Positions 16,751 through 25,811 are shown, counted from the first letter of the stretch. The stretch: 64,000 nt of DNA from Dactylosporangium roseum (GCF_025264685.1 NZ_CP073721.1:1665001-1729000); one strand, 5' to 3'. Notes: generated by a model not told the origin, from the sequence alone. Program-made: numbers and translations.

Positions 16751-17554
16751 GTGAAGATCGCGAAGAGCGTCGTCCTCGGCGTGGTCGCCGTGGCCTCGTT
16801 CGCCCTCGTCGCCGCCTGTGGTGACAGCGGTGGGTCGGACACGTCGCCCGCCTCGTCATCGTCGGTGGCGGCATCGCCCACCAAGGCGCCGAGCGCGACC
16901 GACCAGTTCTCGGCAGCCGTGAAAAAGACCACCGCCTCGACGTATGCGTTCAAGGTGGCGATGATGGCCGACGGCACCTACGAAGGCGCCACCGACCCCG
17001 CGGCGGGTGTCGGCACCGGCCGGATCGCGGTTGAGGTCGAGCCGGGCGTGAAAATGACCGTCCAGTCGCAGACCACCAAGACGGCCGTCTACCTCAAGAT
17101 CAGCGGGCTGCCGCTTCCGGGCTTCGACGGCAAGAAGTGGCTCAAGATCGACCCGTCGAAGGTCACGGCGAAGGACATGCTGGGCGTGGGCAACCCCAAG
17201 GATCCGGTGGACCTCAACGACCTTTCGGGTGCCGTCGCGACGGCGGAGACCACCGACGGCAAGTTGATCAAGGGCACCTTCGACTTCACCAAGACGACGT
17301 GGGGCACGATCGACGACGAGGCTGTCAAGGCGCTCGGCGACAAGGCGAAGGCTGTGCCGTTCGAGGCCACGGTCGACGACAAGGGCAACCTCGCCGCGCT
17401 GAAGGTCAGCGTTCCGGCCCACGGCGACACGAAGGCCGGCGACCTCACGGCCACGTTCAGCAACTTCGGCGCTCCGGTCACGGTGACCGAGCCGGCCGCG
17501 TCCGAGGTTCAGGACGCACCCGCATCGGTCTATTCGGTGTTGAACGGGAAGTAG
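16751..17554 (+). CDS. Secreted lipoprotein, paralogue of the next gene (LppX/LprG-like fold possible)
   Basis: A 267-residue protein. GTG at 16751 is preceded by CAGGGAGGAACAATCAGA. The signal peptide ends in the lipobox LVAAC (Cys23), followed by a Ser/Ala/Thr-rich spacer. The mature part is a beta-rich domain with repeated patterns (TYAFKVAMMADGTYEGATDP, ISGLPLPGFDGKKWLKIDP). It is clearly paralogous to the lipoprotein at 17632: both have K-T/S-TY near residue 60, a DPxKVT/RAKVT segment, and a VYSxLNG end. The overall plan resembles mycobacterial LppX/LprG lipid-binding lipoproteins, but I see no diagnostic motif. Confidence 0.8.
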   Translation: MKIAKSVVLGVVAVASFALVAACGDSGGSDTSPASSSSVAASPTKAPSATDQFSAAVKKTTASTYAFKVAMMADGTYEGATDPAAGVGTGRIAVEVEPGVKMTVQSQTTKTAVYLKISGLPLPGFDGKKWLKIDPSKVTAKDMLGVGNPKDPVDLNDLSGAVATAETTDGKLIKGTFDFTKTTWGTIDDEAVKALGDKAKAVPFEATVDDKGNLAALKVSVPAHGDTKAGDLTATFSNFGAPVTVTEPAASEVQDAPASVYSVLNGK

Positions 17555-17575
17555 GCCGGCCCCGCGGGGGCCGGC
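17555..17575. terminator. GC hairpin between paralogous lipoprotein genes
   Basis: GCCGGCCCC-GCG-GGGGCCGGC directly follows the stop codon of the first lipoprotein gene. It is a perfect 9-base-pair stem without a U-tract and could attenuate read-through into the second copy, or protect the upstream mRNA. Confidence 0.55.
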
Positions 17576-17631
17576 AGCATCGGCGCCGGCCCCCGCGTCA
17601 CCGGCCGGGCGCATACTCAGGGAGGGGAAGC

Positions 17632-18417
17632 ATGCGCACCAGCAGGATCATCGCGGTCGCCGTCTCGGTGGCGGCCCTGGCACTCGGCACCGCTTGTGGG
17701 GGCGGCGACGAGAAGAAGACCAGTGCCGACAACCACACCGCACCGGCCTCCGCGTCGCCGACGCCGACCGCCAAGGAAGTCCTGGACAAGGCGGTCAAGG
17801 ATCTCAACTCCTCGACCTACACCTACACGATGAAGATCGACGAAGGTACCTTCTCCGGAGCCGTCGACCCGGCCGGCAAGCATCAGGTGAAGGCCGACGG
17901 CGTCGTCTCCGGCGTGAAGTACACCATCGACGGCATCGTCATCGGCACCGACTATTACTTCAGGACGAGCATCCCGGCGAGCGGTGTCAATGCCAAGAAG
18001 TGGTACAAGCTCGACCGCGCCAAGGTCACCAAGGGGGAGATCGTCGGCCTGATCGAGGCGAAGGACCCGACCAGCAGCCAGCAGTTCGTCGGCCGCGTCG
18101 GCACGGCGAAGCAGGAGAGTCCGACGACGATCACCGGGACCTACGACCTGAGCCGGGGCGGAGACCTGGGCATCGACGACAGTGCCGTGCTCGCCGCGCT
18201 GGGGGAGAAGGCCAAGGCCGCGCCGTTCACCGCGACGCTCGACGCCCAGCAGAAGCTGACGTCCATCAAGATCACGGTCCCTGCCTACGGGACGGTGTCC
18301 GAGCGGATGATGACGCTCGACTACGCCGGCCATGGGCAGCCGGTCACGGTCGCGCCGCCGAAGGCCGCCGACGTCACGCCCGCCACCGCCGCGGTCTACA
18401 GCCTGCTGAACGGCTGA
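17632..18417 (+). CDS. Secreted lipoprotein, paralogue of the preceding gene
   Basis: A 261-residue protein starting at ATG 17632 after a strong GGGAGGGGAAGC site. The lipobox is LGTAC (Cys22), followed by a Lys/Asp/Thr-rich spacer and a domain aligning along its length with the 16751 lipoprotein (TYTYTMKIDEGTFSGAVDP, KKWYKLDRAKVT, GEKAKAAPFTATLD, AAVYSLLNG). The matching region in the first copy is GDKAKAVPFEATVD. This is a tandem duplication. A fragment of a third copy follows at 18453. The role is unknown; cell-envelope lipid or ligand binding is a guess. Confidence 0.8.
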   Translation: MRTSRIIAVAVSVAALALGTACGGGDEKKTSADNHTAPASASPTPTAKEVLDKAVKDLNSSTYTYTMKIDEGTFSGAVDPAGKHQVKADGVVSGVKYTIDGIVIGTDYYFRTSIPASGVNAKKWYKLDRAKVTKGEIVGLIEAKDPTSSQQFVGRVGTAKQESPTTITGTYDLSRGGDLGIDDSAVLAALGEKAKAAPFTATLDAQQKLTSIKITVPAYGTVSERMMTLDYAGHGQPVTVAPPKAADVTPATAAVYSLLNG

Positions 18418-18452
18418 CGCGCCGGCGGCGCTACGCTGCGCCGGACGAGGGG

Positions 18453-18545
18453 GTGCGCGGCTCGGCGTACACCCCGCTGACGGGCCTGCCGCTGCCCGGG
18501 TTCGACGGCAACGCCTGGTTCCGGGCCGACCCGGCGCACGCGTGA
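18453..18545 (+). pseudogene. Relic of a third copy of the lipoprotein family
   Basis: A 30-codon open frame downstream of the lipoprotein pair reads SAYTPLTGLPLPGFDGNAWF then RADP before a stop. It matches the internal segment ISGLPLPGFDGKKWLKIDP of the 16751 lipoprotein, with nine identical residues in a row (GLPLPGFDG). No start, signal peptide or remaining domain is present. It is best explained as what is left of a deleted tandem copy. Confidence 0.6.
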
Positions 18546-18661
18546 CGCGGCCGGGCGCCCTCGGGCTCAGCGCGATCGCGGACCCGACGGGTGTTCGGGC
18601 GCTGGTCGCGGCCACGCGTGGCGCTAGGCGAGACTGTGCCTCGCGTCGCACACTTGCCCGC

Positions 18662-19804
18662 ATGGAACACCACGTGTACGAGGCCGAGCACCATGCCTTC
18701 CGGGAACTGTGCAAGGAGTTCCTGGCGCGGGAGGCTGTGCCGCACAACGACGAGTGGGAGAAGGCCGGCATCGTCGACCGCGACGTCTGGCGGAAGGCCG
18801 GAGCCGTCGGCCTGCTCGGCATGGACGTCGACGAGCGGCACGGCGGCGGCGGGCAACGCGACTTCCGTTTCAACGCCGTGCTGGTCGAGGAGATCGTCGC
18901 CGCGGGCGCGTCCGGGCTCGGCTTCGGGCTGCACAACGACGTCGTCGCGCCCTACCTCACCGATCTCACGACCGAGGATCAGCAGAATCGCTGGCTGCCG
19001 GGATTCTGCTCGGGCGACATCGTCACCGCCATCGCGATGAGCGAGCCCGCCGCCGGCAGCGACCTGGCCGGCATCCGCACGACCGCGGTCCGTGACGGCG
19101 ACTCGTGGGTGCTCAACGGCCAGAAGACCTTCATCACCAACGGTGAGCTCGCCGACCTCGTGATCGTCGTGGCCAAGACCGACCCGTCCCGCGGTGCGCA
19201 CGGCATCAGCCTCTTCGGCGTCGAGCGCGGCACGCCCGGCTTCAGCCGCGGCCGCCGCCTGGAGAAGGTCGGCCTCAAGGCCAACGACACCGCCGAGCTC
19301 TTCTTCGACGACTGCCGCATCCCCTCCGACCACCTCATCGGCCAGGAGAACCAGGGCTTCTACCACCTGATGGCCAACCTGCCGCGGGAGCGCCTCGGCA
19401 TCGCCGTCGCCGCGGTCGCCGCCGCCGAGCACATCCTCTCCGTCACGCTGGACTACGCCAAGAGCCGTGCGGCGTTCGGCCGCCCGATCGGCAAGTTCCA
19501 GCACAACCGCTTCCTGCTCGCCGAGCTCGACACCGAGGTCACGATCGCACGGACGTTCCTCAACGCGTGCATCGTCGAGCAGAACGCCGGCCGCCTCTCC
19601 GTCACGGACGCCGCCAAGGCCAAGTGGTGGACCACCGAACTGCAGAACAAGGTCGCGGACCGGTGCCTGCAACTCCACGGCGGCTACGGGTTCATGCTGG
19701 AGTATCCGGTCGCCAAGGCGTGGCTCAACAGCCGCGTCCAGACGATCTACGGCGGCACCACCGAGATCATGAAGGAGATCATCGGCCGGAGTCTGGGCCT
19801 GTGA
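18662..19804 (+). CDS. Acyl-CoA dehydrogenase, long-chain type
   Basis: A 380-residue FAD flavoprotein catalysing alpha,beta-dehydrogenation of acyl-CoA. It has the FAD-binding MSEPAAGSDLAGIRTTA and the C-terminal IYGGTTEIMKEIIGRSLGL. The usual Glu of the YEGT motif is Gly here, as in long-chain and isovaleryl enzymes, where the catalytic base is a Glu in helix G; the segment LPRERLGIAV at about residues 240-250 supplies it. FadE20 (Rv2724c), which lies in the corresponding mycobacterial neighbourhood, is the same type. The start is ATG 18662, with no strong ribosome site. The 3' end overlaps that of convergent dhaL by 26 bases. Confidence 0.9.
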   Translation: MEHHVYEAEHHAFRELCKEFLAREAVPHNDEWEKAGIVDRDVWRKAGAVGLLGMDVDERHGGGGQRDFRFNAVLVEEIVAAGASGLGFGLHNDVVAPYLTDLTTEDQQNRWLPGFCSGDIVTAIAMSEPAAGSDLAGIRTTAVRDGDSWVLNGQKTFITNGELADLVIVVAKTDPSRGAHGISLFGVERGTPGFSRGRRLEKVGLKANDTAELFFDDCRIPSDHLIGQENQGFYHLMANLPRERLGIAVAAVAAAEHILSVTLDYAKSRAAFGRPIGKFQHNRFLLAELDTEVTIARTFLNACIVEQNAGRLSVTDAAKAKWWTTELQNKVADRCLQLHGGYGFMLEYPVAKAWLNSRVQTIYGGTTEIMKEIIGRSLGL

Positions 19805-20393
19805 CGGCGGCCAGCGCCGCGAAGATCAACGCGGTCGAGGTCGCGCCCGGATCCTGGTGGCCGACGCTGCGTGCGCCCAGGTAGGAGGCGCGGCCCTTGC
19901 GAGCCTGGAGAGGGATGGTCGCCCGCATGCCGTCGGCGGCCGCGGCGGCGGCGGCCCGAGCGGCCCTCGCCGCGTCGTCCGAGGCCGCCGAGTACGCCTC
20001 GACCGCCGGGGCCAGGGCGTCGACCATCGTCTTGTCGCCGGGTGCGGCCTTGCCGAGCTTCTGGACGGCCTCCAGCGCCGCCTCCAGCGCCCGCGCCACC
20101 GAGGACTCCTGTCGCAGTGCCTTGCCCATCGCGCGGAACGCGGAGCCGTACAGGGGGCCGGATGCGCCGCCGACCTTCGACACGAGCGTCGTCCCGGTCT
20201 TCACCAGCACGTCGCCGGCGGCCGGCGTCTCGGCGGCCTCAAGCGCGGCGACGACCGCGTCGAACCCGCGGCGCAGGTTGACGCCGTGGTCGCCGTCACC
20301 GATCGCGGCGTCGAGCCGGGTCAGCTCGTCGGCCCGGTCACGCACCGCCGAGGCGATGCCGGCGACCCAGGCCCTGGCCAGCACGGCGTCCAT
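19779..20393 (-). CDS. dhaL: Dihydroxyacetone kinase ADP-binding subunit DhaL
   Basis: A 204-residue all-alpha nucleotide-binding subunit. The motif AAIGDGDHGVNLRRGFD supplies the Mg-ADP aspartates, and GGASGPLYGSAFR matches the family nucleotide loop. In the PTS-dependent system DhaL keeps ADP bound as a cofactor that is rephosphorylated by DhaM and passes phosphate to dihydroxyacetone on DhaK. It starts one base after the dhaK stop, so both are co-translated. The 3' end overlaps the convergent acyl-CoA dehydrogenase gene. Confidence 0.93.
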   Translation of the reverse strand: MDAVLARAWVAGIASAVRDRADELTRLDAAIGDGDHGVNLRRGFDAVVAALEAAETPAAGDVLVKTGTTLVSKVGGASGPLYGSAFRAMGKALRQESSVARALEAALEAVQKLGKAAPGDKTMVDALAPAVEAYSAASDDAARAARAAAAAAADGMRATIPLQARKGRASYLGARSVGHQDPGATSTALIFAALAAVTGPDSGR

Positions 20394-20394
20394 G

Positions 20395-21393
20395 TCACAT
20401 CCCCCAGCGCAGGCCCGGCGTGCGGACCGGGGCGTCCCACAGCCGCAGCAGCTCGTCGTCCACCCGGCAGACCGTCAGGGACATGCCCGCCATGTCGAGG
20501 CTGGTCACGTAGTCGCCGACGAGCGAGCGGGCGATCCGCACCCCGGCGGCGTCCAGCAGGCGCGCGATCTCGCCGAACATGACGTACAACTCCATGAGCG
20601 GGGTCGCACCGAGACCGTTCACCAGGACGATCACGGGCTCGCCGGACGCGATCGGCTCGGCCGTCAGGATCGGCTCGGTGACCAGTGCGGCGATCTCCTT
20701 CGCCGGGCGCAGCTTCTGCCGGCTGCGGCCGGGCTCGCCGTGGATGCCGACGCCGACCTCGATCTCGTCGTCGGGCAGCTCGAACCCGGGCCTGCCGGCG
20801 GCGGGCGTCGTGCAGGCGGTGAGCGCCACCGCGAACGACGCCGACAGCTCGTTGACACGGCGGCCGACCGCGGCCACGTCGGCCAGCGGCGCGCCCTCCT
20901 CGGCCAGCGCACCGGCGATCTTCTCGACCAGCAGCGTCGCGCCGGTGCCGCGGCGGCCCGCGGTCCACGTCGAGTCCTCGACCGCGACGTCGTCGTCGAC
21001 GAGCACGGTCTCGATCCGGATGCCCTCGTCGGCGGCGAGCTCGGCGGCGAGCTGGAAGTTCATCACGTCACCGGTGTAGTTCTTCACGACGTGGACGACG
21101 CCCGCGCCGCCGTCGACGGCCTTGGTGGCGGCCAGGATCTGGTCGGGGACCGGCGACGTGAAGACCTCACCCGGGCAGGCGGCGTCGAGCATCCCGGGCC
21201 CGACGAACCCGGCGTGCAGCGGCTCGTGCCCCGAACCGCCGCCGGAGACCAGCCCGACCTTGCCGGTGCGCGGCGCGTCGGCGCGCACGACGAACTGCTC
21301 CGCGAGGTCGACCCGCAGATCGGGGTGGGCGGCGGCCACGCCGGCCAACGCCTCCCGCACCACGTCGGCCGGATCGTTGACGAACTTCTTCAT
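20395..21393 (-). CDS. dhaK: Dihydroxyacetone kinase substrate-binding subunit DhaK
   Basis: A 332-residue subunit that binds dihydroxyacetone covalently through a histidine. [18 protein letters not shown] is the family N-terminus, [19 protein letters not shown] is the substrate loop, and the covalent His lies in [14 protein letters not shown] at 21393 is the start; an in-frame MTG start at 21402 is also possible. dhaKL runs opposite to dhaM-HPr with a 44-base gap, so all four genes are likely controlled from that short region. No DhaR or DhaS regulator gene is nearby. Confidence 0.94.
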   Translation of the reverse strand: MKKFVNDPADVVREALAGVAAAHPDLRVDLAEQFVVRADAPRTGKVGLVSGGGSGHEPLHAGFVGPGMLDAACPGEVFTSPVPDQILAATKAVDGGAGVVHVVKNYTGDVMNFQLAAELAADEGIRIETVLVDDDVAVEDSTWTAGRRGTGATLLVEKIAGALAEEGAPLADVAAVGRRVNELSASFAVALTACTTPAAGRPGFELPDDEIEVGVGIHGEPGRSRQKLRPAKEIAALVTEPILTAEPIASGEPVIVLVNGLGATPLMELYVMFGEIARLLDAAGVRIARSLVGDYVTSLDMAGMSLTVCRVDDELLRLWDAPVRTPGLRWGM

Positions 21394-21437
21394 GCCTGTC
21401 ATTTTGGCGGTACCGCGGGCACATAGCATTGCCCGAC

Positions 21438-21830
21438 ATGGAGCAACCGGTAGGAATCGTGCTGGTCTCGCACAGCGAGCGGCTGGCGCACGGGCTGCGG
21501 GACCTGCTCGTCCAGGTGGCGGGCGAAGAGGTGCCGATCGAGGCGGCCGGCGGGACCGACGACGGCGGCCTCGGTACCAGTTACAACCGCATTCTCGTCG
21601 CCGTCGACCGCGCGGACCGGGGCGCCGGCGTCCTCGTGCTGACCGACCTCGGCAGTGCCGTGCTCACCGCGCAGACCGTCCTGGAGGACCGGGTCGCCAA
21701 CGACGCGGTGCTGGTCGACGCGCCGTTCGTCGAGGGGGCGGTCGCCGCGGCGGTGCTCGCCGGCACCGGCGCCGGTCTGGCCGAGGTGACGCAGGCGGCG
21801 GTGGAGGCCCGTGATGTCCGCAAGCTCTGA
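21438..21830 (+). CDS. dhaM: PTS-dependent dihydroxyacetone phosphotransferase subunit DhaM (IIA domain only)
   Basis: A 130-residue EIIA-mannose-like domain. The active-site His is in [15 protein letters not shown] (about residue 12), and [16 protein letters not shown] is the second family motif. It transfers phosphate from HPr to ADP on DhaL. Unlike the E. coli DhaM, which is fused to HPr and an EI fragment, this protein ends after the IIA domain and HPr is a separate overlapping gene. ATG at 21438; an in-frame TTG lies at 21429. Confidence 0.92.
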   Translation: MEQPVGIVLVSHSERLAHGLRDLLVQVAGEEVPIEAAGGTDDGGLGTSYNRILVAVDRADRGAGVLVLTDLGSAVLTAQTVLEDRVANDAVLVDAPFVEGAVAAAVLAGTGAGLAEVTQAAVEARDVRKL

Positions 21831-22074
21831 GCTGTCGGTGGTGCTGCCGGCCGACCTGCACGCCCGGCCGGCCGGGGCGCTGGCACGGGCCGCGGCGGGC
21901 TTCACCAGCACCCTCGAGGTGGTGTTCGACGGCAAGCAGGCCAATGCCCGCAGCGTGCTGGCCGTGATGGGGCTCGGCGCGCGGGCCGGCGCGACGGTCG
22001 TGGTCCGGGCGGCCGGCGCGGACGCCGCCGAGGCGGCCCGCGCGGCCGTGTCGATTCTGGAGGACGTGAAGTAA
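21814..22074 (+). CDS. HPr-family phosphocarrier protein
   Basis: An 86-residue HPr. The phospho-histidine motif is DLHARPAGALARAAAGF (His at about residue 16) and the helix-B region is NARSVLAVMGLGARAGATV, where the Ser occupies the HPr Ser46 region. It overlaps the end of dhaM by 17 bases in another frame, so it is translationally coupled and probably dedicated to the dihydroxyacetone system. No enzyme I gene is in the window; it must be encoded elsewhere. Confidence 0.92.
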   Translation: MSASSELSVVLPADLHARPAGALARAAAGFTSTLEVVFDGKQANARSVLAVMGLGARAGATVVVRAAGADAAEAARAAVSILEDVK

Positions 22075-22106
22075 GGAGTGGTGCGCACCTCGGTGCGTAC
22101 GCGACG

Positions 22107-23393
22107 ATGACGGGCGTGACCGCTCTCATCACCCCGCCCGGCATCGACGTCCACCGGCTCCAGCGCCGCACCCTCGGCCTGCTGGTCGGCATGCAGGTCA
22201 TCGGCGGGCTCGGCGTGGCCAGCGGCGTATCCGTCGGCGCGCTGCTCGCGGCGTCGATGGCGGGGCCGACCGCGGCCGGGCTCGCCGGCAGTAGCGCGGT
22301 CATCGGCGCGGCGCTCGTCGCGGTGCCCGCCGCGCGGCTGATGCGGTCCGGCGGGCGGCGGCCCGGCCTGGTGTTCGCGTATGCCGTCGGCGCGCTCGGC
22401 GCCCTGCTGGTGGCCGTGGCCGCGGGGCTGGACAACGTGCCGCTGCTGTTCCTCGGCATGTTCCTCTTCGGCGGGTCGAGCGCGGCGAACCTCCAGTCCC
22501 GCTACGCGGCGGTGGACCTGGCGGCGGCGGACCGGCGGGCGCGGCACCTGTCGATCGTGGTGTGGGCGACGACGATCGGGGCGGTCGCGGGGCCCAACCT
22601 GGCGCCGCTCACGGATCGCCTGACCGCGCGGTGGGGAGTTCCGGAATACGGCGGGCCGTACCTGTTCAGCGCCGTCGTGTTCGGTTCGGCGGCGGTGGCC
22701 ATGCTGGCGTTCCTACGGCCGGATCCGTTGATGACGGCGCGGTCACTGGCCGCCAAATCGAACATTTCGGATAAGCCGCGTGGTATGTGGCGCGAGGCCG
22801 TCCGCACCGTCCTGGCCGGCCCCGATGCGCGGGTGGGTGTCGCCGCCGTCGCCGTCGGTCACGTGGTCATGGTCGGGGTGATGTCGATGACCCCGGTCCA
22901 CATCGGCGACCACGTCCACGATCACGGTGACCTGCTGCGCGTCGTCGGTCTCGTGATCAGCATCCACATCACCGGCATGTACGCGCTGTCGCCCGTCATC
23001 GGCTGGCTCGCCGACCGCTACGGCCGCCGCCCGCTCATCCTCGCCGGCGTCGCACTGCTCCTGCTGGCCTGCGCGCTCAGCGGCACCGCCGGGGGCAGCA
23101 TGCCGCGGCTCTCCGTCGGGATGGCCCTGCTGGGGGTGGGTTGGGGCTGCATGATGGTGGCCGGTTCGACGTTGCTGTCGGAGTCGGTACCGGTCGAGCA
23201 GCGCGCCGGCGTGCAAGGCCTGTCCGACCTGGTGATGGGGGTGTCCGGCGCGTCGGCCGGAGCGCTCGCCGGAGTCGTGGTCGACCTGTTCGGCTATCCG
23301 GCGCTCACGATCGTGGCGGCCGTCGCCGTGGTCCCGCTCGTGGCGGTGGTGTCGCGCCGGCGCGACACCACCGCCCACCGGCGGACCCTCTAA
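22107..23393 (+). CDS. MFS transporter
   Basis: A 428-residue 12-segment MFS protein with an inter-domain loop at about residues 200-230 (SLAAKSNISDKPRGMWREAV). Motif A-like sequences are weak in the N-half (RLMRSGGRRPG) and clear in the C-half (GWLADRYGRRPL). A His-rich loop HIGDHVHDHGDLLR precedes a helix. The start is ATG 22107, 32 bases after the HPr gene; a short GCGCACC/GGTGCGT hairpin lies in the gap, so it may be a separate unit. The substrate is unknown; uptake of dihydroxyacetone is not indicated. Confidence 0.82.
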   Translation: MTGVTALITPPGIDVHRLQRRTLGLLVGMQVIGGLGVASGVSVGALLAASMAGPTAAGLAGSSAVIGAALVAVPAARLMRSGGRRPGLVFAYAVGALGALLVAVAAGLDNVPLLFLGMFLFGGSSAANLQSRYAAVDLAAADRRARHLSIVVWATTIGAVAGPNLAPLTDRLTARWGVPEYGGPYLFSAVVFGSAAVAMLAFLRPDPLMTARSLAAKSNISDKPRGMWREAVRTVLAGPDARVGVAAVAVGHVVMVGVMSMTPVHIGDHVHDHGDLLRVVGLVISIHITGMYALSPVIGWLADRYGRRPLILAGVALLLLACALSGTAGGSMPRLSVGMALLGVGWGCMMVAGSTLLSESVPVEQRAGVQGLSDLVMGVSGASAGALAGVVVDLFGYPALTIVAAVAVVPLVAVVSRRRDTTAHRRTL

Positions 23394-23402
23394 CGTGGTC
23401 AC

Positions 23403-23603
23403 GTGCGTTTGACGGATTTCTGGCAGCGGCTGGAGCAGGTGTTCGGCGCGGGGTACGCCAGGAGCATCGCCCACGATCAGGTGTTGTCGCAGCTAGGCGG
23501 CCGCACCATCGACGAGGCCCTCGCCGGCGGCGAGGAAACTGCCGCCGTGTGGCGGGCGGTAGTCGCGGCTTACCCGGAGCGTGTTCCCGCACGTCTTCGT
23601 TGA
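23403..23603 (+). CDS. DUF3046 family protein
   Basis: A 66-residue acidic/neutral protein starting MRLTDFWQRLEQVFGAGYA and containing SQLGGRTIDEALAGGE and VWRAVV. This family is found almost only in actinobacteria immediately upstream of recA (Rv2738c in M. tuberculosis), the same place as here. Function is unknown. GTG start at 23403, ten bases after the MFS stop. Confidence 0.88.
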   Translation: MRLTDFWQRLEQVFGAGYARSIAHDQVLSQLGGRTIDEALAGGEETAAVWRAVVAAYPERVPARLR

Positions 23604-23628
23604 CATTTTTGGCGTGTCGGCGTGTCGG

Positions 23629-23644
23629 TCGAACAGATGTACGG
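23629..23644 (+). promoter_or_regulatory. Probable LexA (SOS) box upstream of recA
   Basis: TCGAACAGATGTACGG matches the mycobacterial/actinobacterial SOS consensus TCGAAC-N4-GTTCGA closely in the left half (TCGAAC) and partly in the right (GTACGG). It lies about 115 bases upstream of the recA start in the only sizeable gap. lexA itself is in this window. Confidence 0.65.
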
Positions 23645-23759
23645 GTAATCTCCTTGCTCGTTGGGCACCACGCGGGCAGTTTTTGTCATACCCGGCGCTT
23701 AGCTTGTCTGCGTGACCAAACGAACGCCGACGAAGACCGCGAACCCAGGGGTGACGGAC

Positions 23760-24809
23760 ATGGCAGTACAACCGGACCGGGAGAAGGCGCTCGGGCTCGC
23801 CCTCTCGCAGATCGACAAGCAGTTCGGCAAGGGCTCCGTGATGCGCCTCGGCGAGCGCGTCCTGGCCCCGCAGGCGGTGATCCCGACCGGATCCATCGCG
23901 CTCGACGTGGCACTCGGCATCGGCGGCCTTCCCCGCGGCCGGGTCATCGAGGTCTTCGGGCCGGAGTCGAGCGGCAAGACGACCGTCGCGCTCCACGCGA
24001 TCGCCAACGCGCAGGCCGCGGGCGGCATCGCGGCGTTCATCGACGCGGAGCACGCGCTCGACCCTGACTATGCCAAGGCGCTCGGCGTCGACACCGACGC
24101 GCTGCTCGTCTCTCAGCCGGACACCGGTGAGCAGGCGCTCGAGATCGTGGACATGCTGATCCGCTCCGGCGCGCTCGACATCATCGTCATCGACTCGGTC
24201 GCCGCTCTCGTGCCGCGCGCCGAGATCGAGGGCGAGATGGGCGACAGCCACGTGGGTCTGCAGGCCCGGCTCATGAGCCAGGCCCTGCGGAAGATCACCG
24301 GTGCCCTCAACTCGTCGGGGACCACGGCGATCTTCATCAACCAGTTGCGCGAGAAGATCGGCGTCATGTTCGGCAGCCCGGAGACCACGACCGGTGGTCG
24401 CGCGCTGAAGTTCTACGCGTCGGTCCGTCTCGACGTGCGGCGCATCGAGAGCCTGAAGGATGGCACCGACGTCGTGGGTAACCGCACCCGCGTCAAGGTC
24501 GTCAAGAACAAGGTGGCCTCGCCGTTCAAGCAGGCCGAGTTCGACATCATGTACGGCAAGGGCATCTCCCGCGAGGGCTCTCTCATCGACGTGGGCGTCG
24601 AGCAGGCGATCATTCGCAAGTCCGGCGCGTGGTACACGTATGACGGCGACCAGCTCGGCCAGGGCAAGGAAAACGCGCGGAAGTTCCTGCGCGACAACCC
24701 CGACGTGGCCGCCGAGATCGAGAAGAAGATCAAGGAGAAGCTGGGTGTCGGCGTCGGCCAGTCGACGGACGCCGCGGGCGGTCCGGACGTCGCCACGGTC
24801 GACTTCTGA
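23760..24809 (+). CDS. recA: Recombinase RecA
   Basis: A 349-residue recombinase that forms filaments on single-stranded DNA, drives strand exchange and stimulates LexA self-cleavage. The N-terminus [18 protein letters not shown], Walker A GPESSGKT (67-74), Walker [18 protein letters not shown], the L2 loop region [19 protein letters not shown] and the acidic tail are all standard. There is no intein, unlike M. tuberculosis RecA. The frame is open to a GTG at 23712 that would add 16 residues; ATG 23760 fits family length. recX follows on the same strand. Confidence 0.98.
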   Translation: MAVQPDREKALGLALSQIDKQFGKGSVMRLGERVLAPQAVIPTGSIALDVALGIGGLPRGRVIEVFGPESSGKTTVALHAIANAQAAGGIAAFIDAEHALDPDYAKALGVDTDALLVSQPDTGEQALEIVDMLIRSGALDIIVIDSVAALVPRAEIEGEMGDSHVGLQARLMSQALRKITGALNSSGTTAIFINQLREKIGVMFGSPETTTGGRALKFYASVRLDVRRIESLKDGTDVVGNRTRVKVVKNKVASPFKQAEFDIMYGKGISREGSLIDVGVEQAIIRKSGAWYTYDGDQLGQGKENARKFLRDNPDVAAEIEKKIKEKLGVGVGQSTDAAGGPDVATVDF

Positions 24810-24855
24810 CGATCTTCGACGGTCGGCTTCTGACGGTCAACCGAGACCGACCCGA

Positions 24856-24893
24856 TGCCGGCGTCGTGTGGGCCAAGCCGCGCGACGCCGGCA
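24856..24893 (+). terminator. Inverted repeat between recA and recX
   Basis: TGCCGGCGTCG (24856-24866) pairs perfectly with CGACGCCGGCA (24883-24893) around a 16-base loop. Without a U-tract it may be a partial terminator that lowers recX relative to recA, as inter-cistronic hairpins do in several bacteria. Confidence 0.5.
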
Positions 24894-24952
24894 CCGGGTC
24901 CGCTGCCGCTGGATGAGCGGTCATCCGGCGCGGGTGATACCGGAGGTGATTG

Positions 24953-25609
24953 ATGCCGGGCTGGGGGAACCGGCGGGGCGGCCGGCGCCGGAGTGCCGAG
25001 GACGCCGAGTCTTCGCCCTCCACTGACGATCCGGGATCGGGTCGCGGCGCTTCACGGTCGGCTCCGGCCGACCCGAGGGAGGCGGCGCGGGAGATCTGCC
25101 TGCGTCAGTTGGCGGTGCGGCCGCGCACCCGGGCGGAGCTCGCCACGGCGATGCGCAAGCACGGCGTGGCGGACGACATCGCCGCCGAGATCCTCGACCG
25201 GTATGACGAGGTCGGCATCATCGACGACGCGGCGTTCGCCCGGGCCTGGGTGACCAGCCGCCACCACGGTCGCGGCCTGTCCCGGCGGGCGCTCGCCGGC
25301 GAGCTGCGGCGCAAGGGCGTCTCCTCCGACGAGGTCGGCGAGGCGCTCGACCAACTGGCCCCGGACGTCGAGGAGCAGACGGCCCGCGACCTGGTGGCCC
25401 GCCGCCTGCGGGTCGAGTCCAACGCGGCTCCCGAGGTGGCGTTCCGCCGGATCGTCGGCATGCTGGCCCGGAAGGGCTACCCACCGGGCCTGGCCATTCG
25501 CCTGGTCAAGGAGGCGCTGGCCGACCGCGACGCGGCCGCGGCCGAGTTCGCGGACAGCATCGACCCCGACGCCCTGGCCGACTCCACGCTGGAGCCGGAC
25601 TCCCGCTGA
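24953..25609 (+). CDS. recX: Regulatory protein RecX
   Basis: A 218-residue RecA modulator with a basic/Ser-rich N-terminal extension (residues 1-45) and the tandem three-helix repeats of RecX (CLRQLAVRPRTRAELATAM, IIDDAAFARAWVTSRHHG, LSRRALAGELRRKGV). It inhibits RecA filament extension and ATPase. ATG 24953 is preceded by GGAGGTGAT, so the start is well supported. It lies 143 bases after recA with a hairpin between. Confidence 0.95.
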   Translation: MPGWGNRRGGRRRSAEDAESSPSTDDPGSGRGASRSAPADPREAAREICLRQLAVRPRTRAELATAMRKHGVADDIAAEILDRYDEVGIIDDAAFARAWVTSRHHGRGLSRRALAGELRRKGVSSDEVGEALDQLAPDVEEQTARDLVARRLRVESNAAPEVAFRRIVGMLARKGYPPGLAIRLVKEALADRDAAAAEFADSIDPDALADSTLEPDSR

Positions 25610-25811
25610 GCCCCGCTCGTGCCCGGGCCTCACGTGCCGCGCGGCCGGGTCATTCCAGCGTGGCTGCCTGCCGGCCGTGGCTCGTGCAGCCGCTTCTGGC
25701 GCACTTTTTGTTGTGCCGTTCGGCCGTCAGCGCCGGCAGGCCCGGGGCGTCCGGGTGACTTCAGGGTGTGGCGGCTCGCGAGCACAAAGTTCTGCGGGGT
25801 GCTGGGCCACG

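Noticed and set aside
23712..24809. Intein in recA, as in M. tuberculosis
   Set aside because: The recA frame is continuous at normal length with no insertion at the P-loop or elsewhere.
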